Shown: positions 10,446 through 21,200 of the stretch, in pieces
Layout: every line of letters starts with the position of its first letter
How positions within the stretch are numbered: the stretch's first letter is position 1
NCBI GenBank assembly: GCA_033807695.1
Contig: CM066302.1
Coordinates: 4,588,001-4,652,000, forward strand
Source: Daedaleopsis sinensis
Lineage: Eukaryota > Basidiomycota > Agaricomycetes > Polyporales > Polyporaceae
Reading direction: 5' to 3'
DNA length: 64,000 nt
Program-made: the position numbers and the translations under genes
Notes under the pieces: model-generated
Told to the model about the DNA's origin: nothing
Databases searched by the model: none
What the model saw: only the letters and a program-made list of their open reading frames with translations

Positions 10446-10660
10446 GGGTAAAGTCCGCAATCAATCTACACTCGGGAAGATATGTCCGAGGTCATAGTAC
10501 TCTGCAATCCTTTGCATACTATCCAGAAGAGATCAGCGTACGGAGGCAACGAAAAGAGATATCCTTACTGACAGAAGACAAACACGTTACTCCGCCAACC
10601 ACAGACTTGAGCGCGGAGCTCCTATACCTCCAGAACGTCGTCGAGCCTGGTCCATCAATG
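10446..10660 (-). pseudogene. Relic of the 3' end of a BTB gene
   Basis: This stretch matches 13497..13712, the 3' flank and last codons of BTB4. On the minus strand it still reads WTRLDDVLEV plus stop, against WTRLDDFLVV plus stop in BTB4, followed by the same downstream sequence (CAAACACGTTACT and GATATCCTTACTG in the plus orientation). Nothing further upstream of the gene is present, so only about 0.2 kb was copied or survives. It lies just upstream of the esterase promoter. Confidence 0.75.
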
Positions 10661-10925
10661 CATCACGTCTCACGTCTCATCGACATTGTTCAGACTGCGA
10701 GGTTCGAGAGTCGAGAGAGTCAAGTCCACAAAAGCTCGAGATCAATTTGAACCTCAGGCGCTCGGTCCGTGACTCCCACCACGTGGTGTGAGGCGACGCG
10801 ACAAACATTGAAGTTATGGAACTTAGTCACAGTGGCATCGAGCTCGTCTGTCTCTACTACAATCTTCTTCTAGGGCACTCGAGAGACTGAATCAATACAC
10901 TAGTACTCCTCCCACATTTACAGTA

Positions 10926-12326
10926 CTAACCGGACCAGGCAGGATCATACGGAGGGGGTGCTATACAACTTCCAACCTCCTCCTCTTCAATCCCATCATG
11001 TGCGTCCGACTCTACGTGCCCTGGTGGTCCACCTGCTAACCGCACTCCCAGATCTACCGCTTGCCTTCCCTGCAAACCGACTATGCGACTTCTGGACCCT
11101 GCTAGTGCGCACGAATTCTCGTCTTGACCTGGACTGGGTCTGACAGCGTCGGAGATACGGCTAGGCTCAAGAAGGGGTTCGGACAAAGGAGGAGATGCGT
11201 TCCGGAGTACGGATCGGGTATGCCCATTGTGAGTGGATGACACCTTTTCTGCGAAGGTGTTCTGGGCATGGACAGACTCTGGGTCATTGGTATGATGCTG
11301 AATAGCAGTGATTGCGTTGATCGCCTCCGTAGAGAATGGGGGTGGAATCCGCTGGTCTTCTACGGCATAGGACAACATTGGGCTCTGCGGGACATTTTCT
11401 TCGAGCAACACATGGGGCTGGTTATGGAGTTCTCGAGAGCCTACTGATAGCGTCAGTGTCAATCTTCGCAGTTCAAAACGTCACTGACAATGTTCTACGG
11501 TGTCATCTTGTCTCTGCGCACGACGGTGTCGACGTCGGAGCAGGAAAAACATAGTCACTAAAAGAGTGATACCAATTGATGTTCCTATGGTTACTCCGAG
11601 GGCGCCGGAGTGGTTCGAGGACGAGGCTCCGACGATGGACGTGGTAGCGACGACGGGAGATGAGGTGACGGTCCCGCCTGGGACGAACGACGTTATGGAG
11701 GATATTTGTAAGGTTGAATCTGTGCACAGAAGGCGAGGCCGTCAGAGCCGAAGATGGCGAAGATGATGACAGATGATTAGGGGTAGTACCATTATCGACT
11801 GCTAGAGACGACTCGGAGGGTTCGTCGCTCGTCGAAACAGCTGACACAAAATGTAAGGGCGCGCATTAGTAACGGAGTTGAGGCGCCACGCACCGTCACT
11901 CGAATCATTGCTCGAGGTGCTTGAGGGTGTCGACGAACTCGATGTCTGAATGTCATCTGAACCAGGTGACGAATTCGGCGGAGAGGTTTTATGAGTAGTC
12001 GTTGTAGGGGTGCTTGTTGTCGGTGGCGTGGAGATCATAGTAGGAGACGGTCCTGGAGGCTGCGCTGGCGAGGAGGTCGAGGTAGCGGGTGGTGGTGGAG
12101 GCGTCAAATGGTGTTCCTTCATGTACACCGACACCTCATAGCTGTTGACATTCATCGTAGCAGCAACGTCGTACTCGCTCGCCACACAGTCATAGAAGGC
12201 TAACGCAGTGGCGCAGTCCGAGGTGATGGAGGAGATCAGACGTGGATCGGGGTCTCCGACGCCGCTCTGTTGAGGGTTCTTAGACGGCGGCGGCGGCGGC
12301 GGCGGGTTCTCCCGCTTACCGCCATC
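10926..12326 (-). CDS. Single-pass membrane protein (TM2) with PPPY tail; 5' end unresolved
   Basis: Exons that keep one frame: 12326..11894, 11840..11790, 11719..11489, 11440..10926, with introns of 53, 70 and 48 nt. The first of these carries a run of seven prolines coded by CCG, then DCATALAFYDC with Cys, then a Pro/Thr/Ser stalk. The third exon carries the transmembrane helix (IGTSIGITLLVTMFFLLRRR). The tail contains VDLGVRLAGGPPGH and ends CIAPPPYDPAWSG, so it shares with TM1 both the VRLAGGPP block and a terminal PPPY. At least one more exon lies upstream; a Cys-rich frame at 12407..12664 (CAPDVSAHHC) is a candidate for the ectodomain. The protein is probably a surface receptor-like or wall-linked protein; function is unknown. 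Confidence 0.7.
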
Positions 12327-13496
12327 CTAAAGGTCGTGAACATGACATGCTCAGGTACGACTCGTTACAAATACACTTACCGGAGACCTCCTCGCTGGTG
12401 GGGAGGTTAGCACGTCTGCACGCATCGCGCAATACACTTTCCGGAGTGCGAGGAAAGGGGCGGAAGAGGGAGAGAACGAGAACAATGTAGAACGGGATGG
12501 GTTGTCATGATATCCACCGGGTAATCGGGATGAGCGAAATTGTTGAACAAGAAGAAGCAGTGATGCGCACTAACGTCGGGCGCGCAGGTGTCGTCCGTGG
12601 CAGATAGCTTTCCTTCGGAACAGAGTCGAGATGGGAGCTGTCGATGGGACATCTTCTCGCACAATGCTGAGATCAGCCAGTATGGCGACCGAGATGGGAA
12701 ACGTCTACGCCGGAACGAACTTACGAAGTGGCTTCATTTTGCGCATCGGAGGTTGATGCTGGAGCTCTACCCCCGACACGACGCTGACGACGCCTCACAG
12801 CACGAAGAGCGGGGTCAAAAGAACCTCCCGCTCAGCTGAATATGTTACGGTCACATGGTACAACGCCACGCGGTTGTTGTACTATCTGTTCTCGCTGCGT
12901 ACGTTGTCCGATATCGCAGAAACTTGAAGGGTCAGAACCATCGAGCTAAGGTCAGAAGTTTGCCGCTAGAGTGATACCGTACATACATACAATCGCACAG
13001 TTACGCCGCTTGAGACTGCCCTTCGCCCTAAGGCTTCAAGCCCAAGCTTTCAAGGCCCGAGCTTATCCGAGCGTGGTTCTTGCAAGAATCGAGAGTCTAA
13101 CTTAGTCGTGGACATCATAGACCGAAGGGCGGCGATGCGACTGGGATAACAAGATGCTGCCGGACTGTGGGTGACGTGTTTGCGCAACGAAGAAAACGGG
13201 GTCCATACCAGTCAGCTTCCTACTACAACGTGACGATGGGTGGTATGCTTACCTTTCCGTGAGGCGAACTCAGTCTATGAAGTACAGAGGGTACGCCGGC
13301 GGAACGATGGACTCCATGCTGGCTGTTTCCTCCTCAGGGATCTCGCGGTCCAAAGCAATGGTCACCGGCTTCGGTTGTAGTACTGGCTCTTGGTCTTGCT
13401 GAGTACGAGAGGGAGGGGTAAAATGACGGCTTGAGAATGGTCAAGAGGATACGAAGCTCCCGGACCGAAGTCTCAAGGTGAAAAAATCTTCATAGC
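12327..13496. other. Upstream region of TM2 and intergenic space
   Basis: The first 340 bases probably contain 5' exon(s) of TM2. From about 12840 to 13496 I see no coding signal. The last 180 bases before 13680 match the BTB 3' relic at 10446..10660. Confidence 0.4.
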
Positions 13497-13679
13497 CCGC
13501 AATCGAACTCTACTCGCGGAGAGACAGCGCCGTCCCCCGCCCGAGGTAATAGTACACTACAATCCTTTGCATGCTGTCCAGAGGAGATCAGTACGCAGTT
13601 CGACGCAGTAAGAAGAGATATCCTTACTGGCAGAGGACAAACACGTTACTACGCCAACCACAGACTCGAGCGCGGAGTC

Positions 13680-14914
13680 CTACACCACCAGAAAGTCATC
13701 GAGCCTGGTCCACCACGTCTCCCGTACCACCTCCCACGCGCGCACGCGCTCTTCAACACACCCACCGCACCACAACCCCCCGTCCCGCAGCTTCAGCCCG
13801 CGGATCTGCGCCTGCACCCCCTCGATCGCGCGGAACACGTCCCGCGTCTCGCCCATCGCGAGGTGCGCGAACGCCGCGAGCCACGCGCGGTGCCGCTCGC
13901 CTTGCATGCTCTCCGCGTCTAGCGAGTCGGCGCGGGTGCAGTCTGGGCACGGCGCGGGCGCGCGTAGGACCGTCAGCCGCCATTGTTCTTGTAGCCAGGC
14001 GCGGGCTGCGAAGAGCGCGACGAGCTCGCTGTCCGACACCGCCGCGTGCTCCGTTGTGCAGGCGGACATCGAGCCGGACGGAGCGACGCTCGCCCAGAAC
14101 GAGTCGCTCGCTAGGAGCTCGTACATCGCGCGCTTGCACGCCGCTGGCACTCCGATATCGCGCGCGAGTTGGAGGTTCTCGAGGGCCTCGGGGAAGCTGG
14201 GTGGGGGGTCGGCGAGGACGGGCGCGGAAGGCGAGGGCCACGGGAGGGAGAGGTGGGCGAGGGCGAATGCGCGGATTGGGGCGCAGGAGAGCGCGTGCGA
14301 GGCGCGGAGGAGGGAGCGCGCGAGGGCTTTGTCTGTCGGCGTGTCTGCGAGAGTGGGGGCGCTGTAAGGATGTTACTGTCACTGCTGATGCGCATGGAGA
14401 AGAGGAGAAGGACTGACAGCGGGGCGTCGAGGATTTGGATGAACTGCTCGAAGTCGAGGCGCGTGATGTTCGGGACGACGTAGACGGGATGCTCGTGACC
14501 GTGAGGGGAGGAGGGCGCGTGGTGGCTCGCGCTGAAAAGCGCCTTGAAGTAGTTACAGTACTTAGCGAGGCGAGAACGGTAGAGCCTGTACTGGACGCCC
14601 TCGACGGACACGACAACGGTCCCGTCGGGGTACCATAGCTCGGTTGATCGGGAGGCGGTAAAGTCGACGTCGTTGTGATGCGCAGGAGCATCTGCGTAGT
14701 ACTGGACGAGTCGTCGAGTTCGGGTTACAGCAACGAAATAGTAGAGAAAACTCACTGTGAATTTGTCCTTCGATGTTGACGACTGCGAGTCCGCTGCCGG
14801 ACCCTCTACGGAGCTACCCGTAGCACTTGTGCGATGGCTGTCGCCGATGGCGGAGAAGGTCGGTGCCTCGTTGAGCCAGTCCAAGTTGCCTTTGGTGGAG
14901 GTGTTCAAGTCCAT
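13680..14914 (-). CDS. BTB/POZ-domain protein (BTB4), intact
   Basis: Three exons, 14914..14756, 14701..14418 and 14361..13680, with introns of 54 and 56 nt (GTGAGT...CCAG and GTCAGT...ACAG), give 374 residues. The BTB core reads STELWYPDGTVVVSVEGVQY, SRLAKYCNYFKALF, HPVYVVPNITRLDFEQFI. The helical half reads DKALARSLLRASHALSC, ENLQLARDIGVPAACKRAMY, FAHLAMGETRDVFRAIEGVQ, with two Cys pairs (CPDC, CGGC) that may bind a metal. The ATG at 14914 (MDLNTSTKG) is chosen because the paralogous relic near 30.82 kb keeps it; an in-frame ATG at 14962 is an alternative. The role is probably as a cullin-3 adaptor. This lineage of BTB differs from BTB1-3. Confidence 0.85.
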
Positions 14915-16259
14915 GGTCGGTGCAAAGTGCGGAGGTATTCCGTGGGTGTATGCGCCGTGCATCAAGGTGTGAGGACAGATTGGAGGCGAGAAGGCGTGTT
15001 GTTGGCGATGACTTAAGTACTGGTGGAGATCCGAGTGAACGTCAACCGGCTGGTCAAAGCACACAAGACATTGTCTGGCACTCGCCTGCTTCGCGACCGC
15101 ACATTTGAAGCGGTGTGGCTTGCAGTGTCCATCAGGCCATCTGCACGGTCCTTGCACGACAAGACTGCTCTACTAGACTTGATAGAAGGTCTATGATCTA
15201 CACAGAGCTCGGAGGCTTTCGCTACTATGAGATTGGGCCGACTTTGACATACTTATCCGTGCTGGACTCACCTCAGATCACCTCTGATCCTTCTCTCCGA
15301 AGCAGTGTGGTATATGAGCTCGATAGGGCTCGCACGGACGTCGAGCGGGACGATGGACATGGCGAGGTGGAGACAACAATTGCGGAGAGGTAGGCGCCGA
15401 GTGCCAACTCATCCATCAGCAAACCAGTACTCGCGTTCCCCCCGGTGGGCCAGGTCGCACGACGGCCGTTGACTGTCGTAAATCCGGCGCAACGAGCAGG
15501 AAAAACATACTACATAGAGCCTGCTACTCAGCAGATGCCCGCAATGTGCGGATGCCTGCAGCGCAGATGCCCGCGCTCGAGAGCACAGCGACAGACATTA
15601 ATGACAACATAGTTTGGCCCTCAGCTCCCTTCAGCTCGCACTAAAGCGTCCAAAGCTCGAAATCAGCTCGCAACTCTCCTTCCGAAGGCTTCAGTGGGCA
15701 ATTCGAGCTGTTCTTTCGGGTGGATGGCTCGTTGTGTGGACGGATGTACCCCGGATGTAGCCCCCCCTAGGGAACAGGGCGGGACCGACCCCTCGGACCT
15801 TGGGCCGAACGGGCCTGCACCGGGCCAGCGCGGTGCAGGCTCACTCGGGCTTACTCGGACTTAGTGCATCGGGCGTTCCTGAGGCGCCTTGTTTTCCCTT
15901 CAAAGGAACGCTGGAGCGCTAGTACGGCGCAGAGTCGACAGCAAACACGGTCGCGGCATAGTCCGCACACCGAGGACCCTCTCTGCTTCCCCCTCCTCCG
16001 CTCCCAGCCTCCACATAATCCCAAAGCTTACTTGTGCAAGGCCCAGGCCACAGACTACAGCCCACCGAGCCCGGTGGTGCTAGTGTGAAAATGGTGAGCC
16101 TCGAAACGTGGACCTGAGTGCGCACACCCGATCTCCTCCCGCCGCGAGGCTCATTCGTTGCGACCCCGATCCCAGGTGCACACATGGGGAGAGGAGGAGA
16201 AAAACTTTTTCAAAACATTCGCACTGCTGAAAACTTTTCACCGATCCTTCTACCCGCCT
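14915..16259. other. Upstream region of BTB4 and LINE flank
   Basis: Bases 14915..15410 match 30830..31355, the flank of the BTB6 relic. On the minus strand at 15360 a short frame begins MSIVPLDVRASPIELIY and ends at a GTGAGT donor; it could be a first exon, but the relic copy does not keep it. From 15410 to about 16260 nothing coding is seen; the last part may be the 5' UTR of the LINE. Confidence 0.4.
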
Positions 16260-16272
16260 TTGGAGGAAAAAC

Positions 16273-16506
16273 TCGGGCGGGTGCGCTGCAGGACGGTGTA
16301 GTTCCTGCACCTCCTGTCTCAGCACAGTCACCATATTGTCAGCGGCGCATCCACCGAGCCCGACTCCCGACACTTTACCCTGAGGTATCGCGGGCGGGGG
16401 CACTGCAGGATGGAGTAGTTCCTGCACCTCCTGTCTCAGCACAGTCACCAGATTGTCGGTGGCGCACCCACCGAGCCCGACGCCCGACAAAGTTGCGGAA
16501 GTTTCA
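16273..16506 (+). repeat. Two tandem 117-bp units in the LINE 5' region
   Basis: CTGCAGGA at 16286 and again at 16403 set the period at 117. Both units share GTTCCTGCACCTCCTGTC, AGCACAGTCACCA and CACCGAGCCCGAC. Tandem 5' monomers often act as promoter modules in LINEs; here that is inference. Confidence 0.85.
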
Positions 16507-16519
16507 CGACCGCCAAAAG

Positions 16520-16528
16520 GACTATAAG
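16520..16528 (+). promoter_or_regulatory. Possible TATA-like element upstream of LINE ORF1
   Basis: CTATAAGAG lies about 130 bp before the ORF1 ATG. LINE promoters are usually internal and TATA-less, so this is weak. Confidence 0.25.
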
Positions 16529-16649
16529 AGTGACCCCGAGCTAAGTCTCTACCTCTCACCGCCGTCCGTGCTTCACCCTGTCCCGGCTCCACCGAGAACA
16601 ACACTCTCTGCGCACCCGCTCTCCCTACTCCCCCTACGCATAGTCGTCC

Positions 16650-18179
16650 ATGAGTCAAGTCACGGAGTTCGACTCCCAGGCTCTTGAATTCGACCTAGAC
16701 TCCATACTCGGCGACGCCGAACACGATCCGTCCGCAGACGACGCTATGGCCACCGCACAGCAGGAGCAGCAGGAGGAACCCTCTGATACTGAACCAAAAA
16801 AGGATGGGGACTTTGTACGTGCATCCACTGCCACCCACTCCCCCCCACCGTCACACCATCGTTCGCTGCGTCGGCAGTCCAGCAGAATATTCTGTAGACT
16901 GACGGCGTCTGTACAGGCTACCCCGACCCCCATTCCAGTCTCTCTAGCTGGAGAGCCGTCCACCCCGACGCCGTCAGCTTCGAAAAAGAAGGGCCGTCCG
17001 TCGGCGGCGGACAAAGGAAAGGGACGAGCCAGCGCCCGCGCACCCGGACCTGTCCCATTCCCAGTCGCTTCGACGTCAAATGCGTACTCGTCCCCCATCC
17101 CGCCCACGCCGGCCTCCTCCCTCGCCGCAGAGCCAGCGTCCGCTACGACACCGAGGTCGAGCTCCCTCCTCCAGTCCCTCACGTCACTGGCGGTCTTGGA
17201 TAGCACCGGGAAAAATAATATCCCAGCACTAAAAGGCGACCTCCGGCTCATCGCCGCGACGGTGCAGAGGCTCCTTCACGAGCACCAGACCGACCGAAAT
17301 GCCCTACGTGGGTCCATGGCCGCGCTCACCACCTCCACTGAGGCAATTCAGCAACGCTTGGACTCCCGCAACATCGACACGCGGTTTGCAATGCTGGACC
17401 AGACCGTCGAGGCGAGCGAAGTCGCCGTAGGACGGGAGCTTGACGAGATGCAACAGCGCCTAGATTCCTTCAACGACAACATCCGGGAGATCCCTCAGTC
17501 CATAGCGGCGTTATCGAACACCCTCGCTGATGTTGTGCGTGAGCTGCAGTCGCTTCGCTCGCTCATCCCGGCTTCACCCGCCAGCGTGCAACTCCCGCCC
17601 CAGCGTGTCCCGTCCCAGCACCCAGCGCTGGCCCCCCCGCCGGTTCCCGTGGCGATGCTGGCGACCACCCTACCTATGTCTAACTCGATTACGGCCCCGC
17701 CCGCGGGTGCGGCCCCGACTGCTGCGATATCGGCCCCGGCCCCAGTAGCTCCCGCGCCGGGTATGGGTGGGCCTGCCCCCCAGACCAACAACCGCCGTCG
17801 GGCGCCGGACTTCAACAACACCCGGAACCAGCGGTTTCAAAAGCGACCCCGCACCGGAGAGGGCCACCAGTCCGCGTTGACGGTCCCCATCGCGCCCCCT
17901 GCGAACTCGCATCCCGCTATGATCCGCTTTGGGCGTGTCCACTGGTCCGAAGACCTGACTGAGCTCCAGCAGCAGGTCCTGGTGGCTGGGCAGGTCGTCT
18001 GGAATTCGGACCCTGCACTCTTCCCCGCCATGTCGGACATGACCATTGACATCCGTGACCGACAATACGTCGAACTCACCTTCCCTTCGTTAGACCTGGC
18101 CCGCCAGTTCCGCGACACGTGGGTGGCACTCCGTGGGACCGCTGGAATGTACCGTGTTCTCCACGCGCACCTATTGTAG
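16650..18179 (+). CDS. LINE ORF1 protein (coiled-coil, nucleic-acid binding)
   Basis: An open frame of 509 residues begins at an ATG. The N-terminus is acidic, followed by a Lys-rich patch (KKKGRPSAADKGKGR). The middle (residues about 185-300) has heptad-like helices (QRLLHEHQTDRNALR, LDEMQQRLDSFNDNIRE), a likely coiled coil. Then comes a Pro/Ala linker, a basic stretch NNRRRAPDFNN and a C-terminal domain (MIRFGRVHWSEDL...DRQYVELTFPSLDLARQF) that could be RRM-like. ORF1 proteins of LINEs coat the RNA. A possible intron at 16815..16916 (GTACGT...ACAG, 102 nt, in frame) would remove a Ser/Pro/Arg segment; whether it is spliced is unknown. No CCHC knuckle is seen. Confidence 0.75.
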   Translation: MSQVTEFDSQALEFDLDSILGDAEHDPSADDAMATAQQEQQEEPSDTEPKKDGDFVRASTATHSPPPSHHRSLRRQSSRIFCRLTASVQATPTPIPVSLAGEPSTPTPSASKKKGRPSAADKGKGRASARAPGPVPFPVASTSNAYSSPIPPTPASSLAAEPASATTPRSSSLLQSLTSLAVLDSTGKNNIPALKGDLRLIAATVQRLLHEHQTDRNALRGSMAALTTSTEAIQQRLDSRNIDTRFAMLDQTVEASEVAVGRELDEMQQRLDSFNDNIREIPQSIAALSNTLADVVRELQSLRSLIPASPASVQLPPQRVPSQHPALAPPPVPVAMLATTLPMSNSITAPPAGAAPTAAISAPAPVAPAPGMGGPAPQTNNRRRAPDFNNTRNQRFQKRPRTGEGHQSALTVPIAPPANSHPAMIRFGRVHWSEDLTELQQQVLVAGQVVWNSDPALFPAMSDMTIDIRDRQYVELTFPSLDLARQFRDTWVALRGTAGMYRVLHAHLL

Positions 18180-18218
18180 GCACCCTACGTACTACACATG
18201 TCCGATGTCTCATCCTAG

Positions 18219-21200
18219 CTTCACTCTGATGATAGGAGCTGTACTCCCGATGATGTCCTTAATATCTTGTCGTGGAATATACATGGAGACGTCGCGCTGA
18301 AAGCCAGGGAGCCCTGGTTCCGTCGACTGGTCTTGGGTTGGGATATCGTGCTACTCCAGGAGACTCACCTCCGCCCAGGACAAGAGAGCCAGCTGCCGCT
18401 CCCGAGCGGGTACGACTGCTTGGCAATGGCACGGCCGGAGTCCGCGCACATGACTCACCAGCAAGGCGGTCTGCTCGCGATCTACAAGTCCTCCCTGCAG
18501 CTCATAGATGCTACACCGGCCGGTGAAACTGAGCTAATGATCCTCCGGTGTGGCCAGTTTGTAATTGTCAACGTGTACCTACCTCCTCCGCAGTCCCCTT
18601 GGATCCCGGACCCGCGAGTGACCGCTGAGCAGCATCTGCTCGAACGACTCATGCCGATGTCACTGGTCAACCGCCATACGGTAATTCTACTCGGTGACTT
18701 CAACGCACGAGTAGGATCCCGCTGTCACAACATCCCTAGGTGGTCTCCCGACCCGATGGTCACCCCTCGCGGATCGCGTCTGCTGGAGCTGTGTGAGCAG
18801 CTGGATCTCGAAATTCTGAACGGCACATCGATGCAACAATTGTCGTCCCTCCCACGTTACACATCCTTCCAACCGAACGGCAGTACGGTGATTGATCTGG
18901 CAATCGTCAGTGCAGGGGCACTCTGCCCTCGTCACCCGTTCGATCCGGGCCTAGCAGCTACCGACTCGGCGGGTACACTGGCAGACGGCGCCAAGTTCTC
19001 CTTCAACGTACACGCGCAGATGCTTCCTGCCTCGCGGTGCTCAGACCACGCTCCGATCTCGCTGAAGGTTCGGACACACCTCCTGCCCCCGACTCCGGGT
19101 GAAAAGCCTTCAAGTCGAGCAGCTCGAGCACTTGAAATCCGAAAACTGTGGCAACAACTAGGCCCAACGAAGCAGATAGACGACGAACTGCAACACTTCA
19201 CGAAGGAATATCTGGTCACAAACGACCCACTTGGAAAGATCTACGGACCAGTGTCTTTCCGGAGTACGAGGACGGTGGAGGTACGCGATCCGGCCCCGCG
19301 GGGGCGCATCTGAGCATATAATCTGACGGGTGCCATGATGAACAGATCTATGTCCATGGCGACGTCCCGGAATCTCCTCATGCAAGAGCGATCGTCTACT
19401 ATGGCCCTGGTCAGAAGAGCACTGGCAAGGTGCACTCAGTCCCAGGAGTCCCCTCCAGTTCACGGGCGATCCTGTATGCAGCGCTCCTCGCACTACGAGC
19501 TACTCCGCCCGACCTGAATGTGCGCATCTATTGCATGGACGAGCACCTGCCCCGATCGGTCTGTCACTGGGCCGCTCACAATGCTGGACTCTCGTGGAAA
19601 GTTCCGGACGGCGACGTCCTCCGGGCCCTAGCTGAAGTCTTACTTGCGCGCAGTGCCCCAGTATGCTTCCAGCCGGTGCCGAAGGCTACCACTCCCAACC
19701 CTCAGATCAGCAACGGCCATGTCTTGGAGATACTACGGCTCGCTAGCCTGCCGCACGACCCTGCCTCATCTCCGCCGGACGAGACTATGCTCTCCTCCCC
19801 AGTGCCGACACACTGGTTGAGCCCCCTCGCACCGACCGCAGGTGGCTCACCCGCCCCTCTGAACGATAGCCATATATCTGCCGGTAACCGTGCTAAACTG
19901 TGCAAAGTATACACTCCCCTTCCCCATATTCCCCTTCACGAGGCGGGCTCCACTGCGCAGTCTGCGCCAGACGGCTCTCCCAACCCGCACCGGGATCCTC
20001 GCCGGCGGAACCTCGACAAGCTGCTCCAGCCTGGCCCTGACCGCACCTGGTGGAAGGAGTGGAAGAATTTTGTTGGGGAGAAAGCCCGCACGCCCCGCGT
20101 CACAGCGGCCCAGCTCCGGGAAGTGTTCCGGCTGCGTATGAACCCTCCCGAGCAACTCCCCCCCCAGTTCGATCCTCTGCATCACGCGATCATGCGTCTC
20201 ACCGCGAGAACCCTTCCACGCAAGTCTATAGACTGCACCGAGGGGAAGTACTTCTCCCGACCGTTCTCGGACGAAGACGTCGAGGCGGTAAAAGTGCACA
20301 TCCGGCGAAACTGCCTCGGGGCATCGAGGGGACTGGACGACATCGCATATGAGCAGATAGTGGAGGTACCCACTCCCCGGCTGCGCGCATTCCTCCAGAC
20401 GTGCATCGACAGCGGTGAAGTGCCGCAGAAATGGATTCTGGCAGCAATCGCGGCGGTCAAAAAGCCCAGAAAGGATGGGAACTCCCCGGAGAGCTACCGC
20501 ACGATTGGTTTGGAGAGCTGTTTACTAAAGACCATGACCATTCTCATCGACAGACGCATCCGTCAATGGGCGGAAGAGACCGGGAGGCTCCCTGACTCTC
20601 AGTCAGGCTTCCGTAAAGGTCACCGCACAATAAACAACCCCTTCGTACTGCGAGCAGCCATCGAAAAGGCGGGGAGCCTGGGGCGCACACTCTATGTCGT
20701 GTTCCTCGATATTGTCAATGCCTTCCCATCGGTAAACCAAGCCTCGCTGTGGGCGAAGCTCGCACGTTGGGGTGCATCTGGCCCGCTGATTGACTGGCTC
20801 CGCCGGCTCTATGACTGCCTGGTGTACACGGTCCGGTTCAATGGAGAATCCACAGAGACGTTCCGAGCTCTGGCCGGGATCCTGATTGGCGACCCTGCCT
20901 CCCCAATCCTATGGATCCTCTTCTTCTCAGATCTCGACGTCCCCACGCACCCGGATGACATCCGACTCAACGGGCGACCCACGAACCACCTCGAGCTGGC
21001 GGACGACGCAACCTTGCTCACCACAGTCCCACCGGCGGTGCAGGAGAAGCTGAACTGCTTATGCGCGTTCCTCGCCCTCAGCTTCCTGCTCATCGGGGCC
21101 GCAAAGACCAATGCGATGGCCTTCGGACCACTCCCACAGTCACTTCCCATTCTCACCGTAGAGGATGACAAGGTCACCTTTGTGGAATCGGCAATGTACA

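Noticed and set aside
12280..12307. CGG repeat as a possible unstable triplet locus
   Set aside because: Only seven units, and it lies in coding frame as Pro codons of TM2.
13571..14416. 281-codon Arg/Ala-rich plus-strand frame over BTB4
   Set aside because: Composition is that of a shadow frame in GC-rich DNA, and BTB4 on the other strand has domain and splice support.
16118..16687. 189-codon frame across the LINE 5' repeats
   Set aside because: It reads through the tandem 117-bp units (117 is a multiple of three) and stops just after the ORF1 ATG; more likely 5' UTR.
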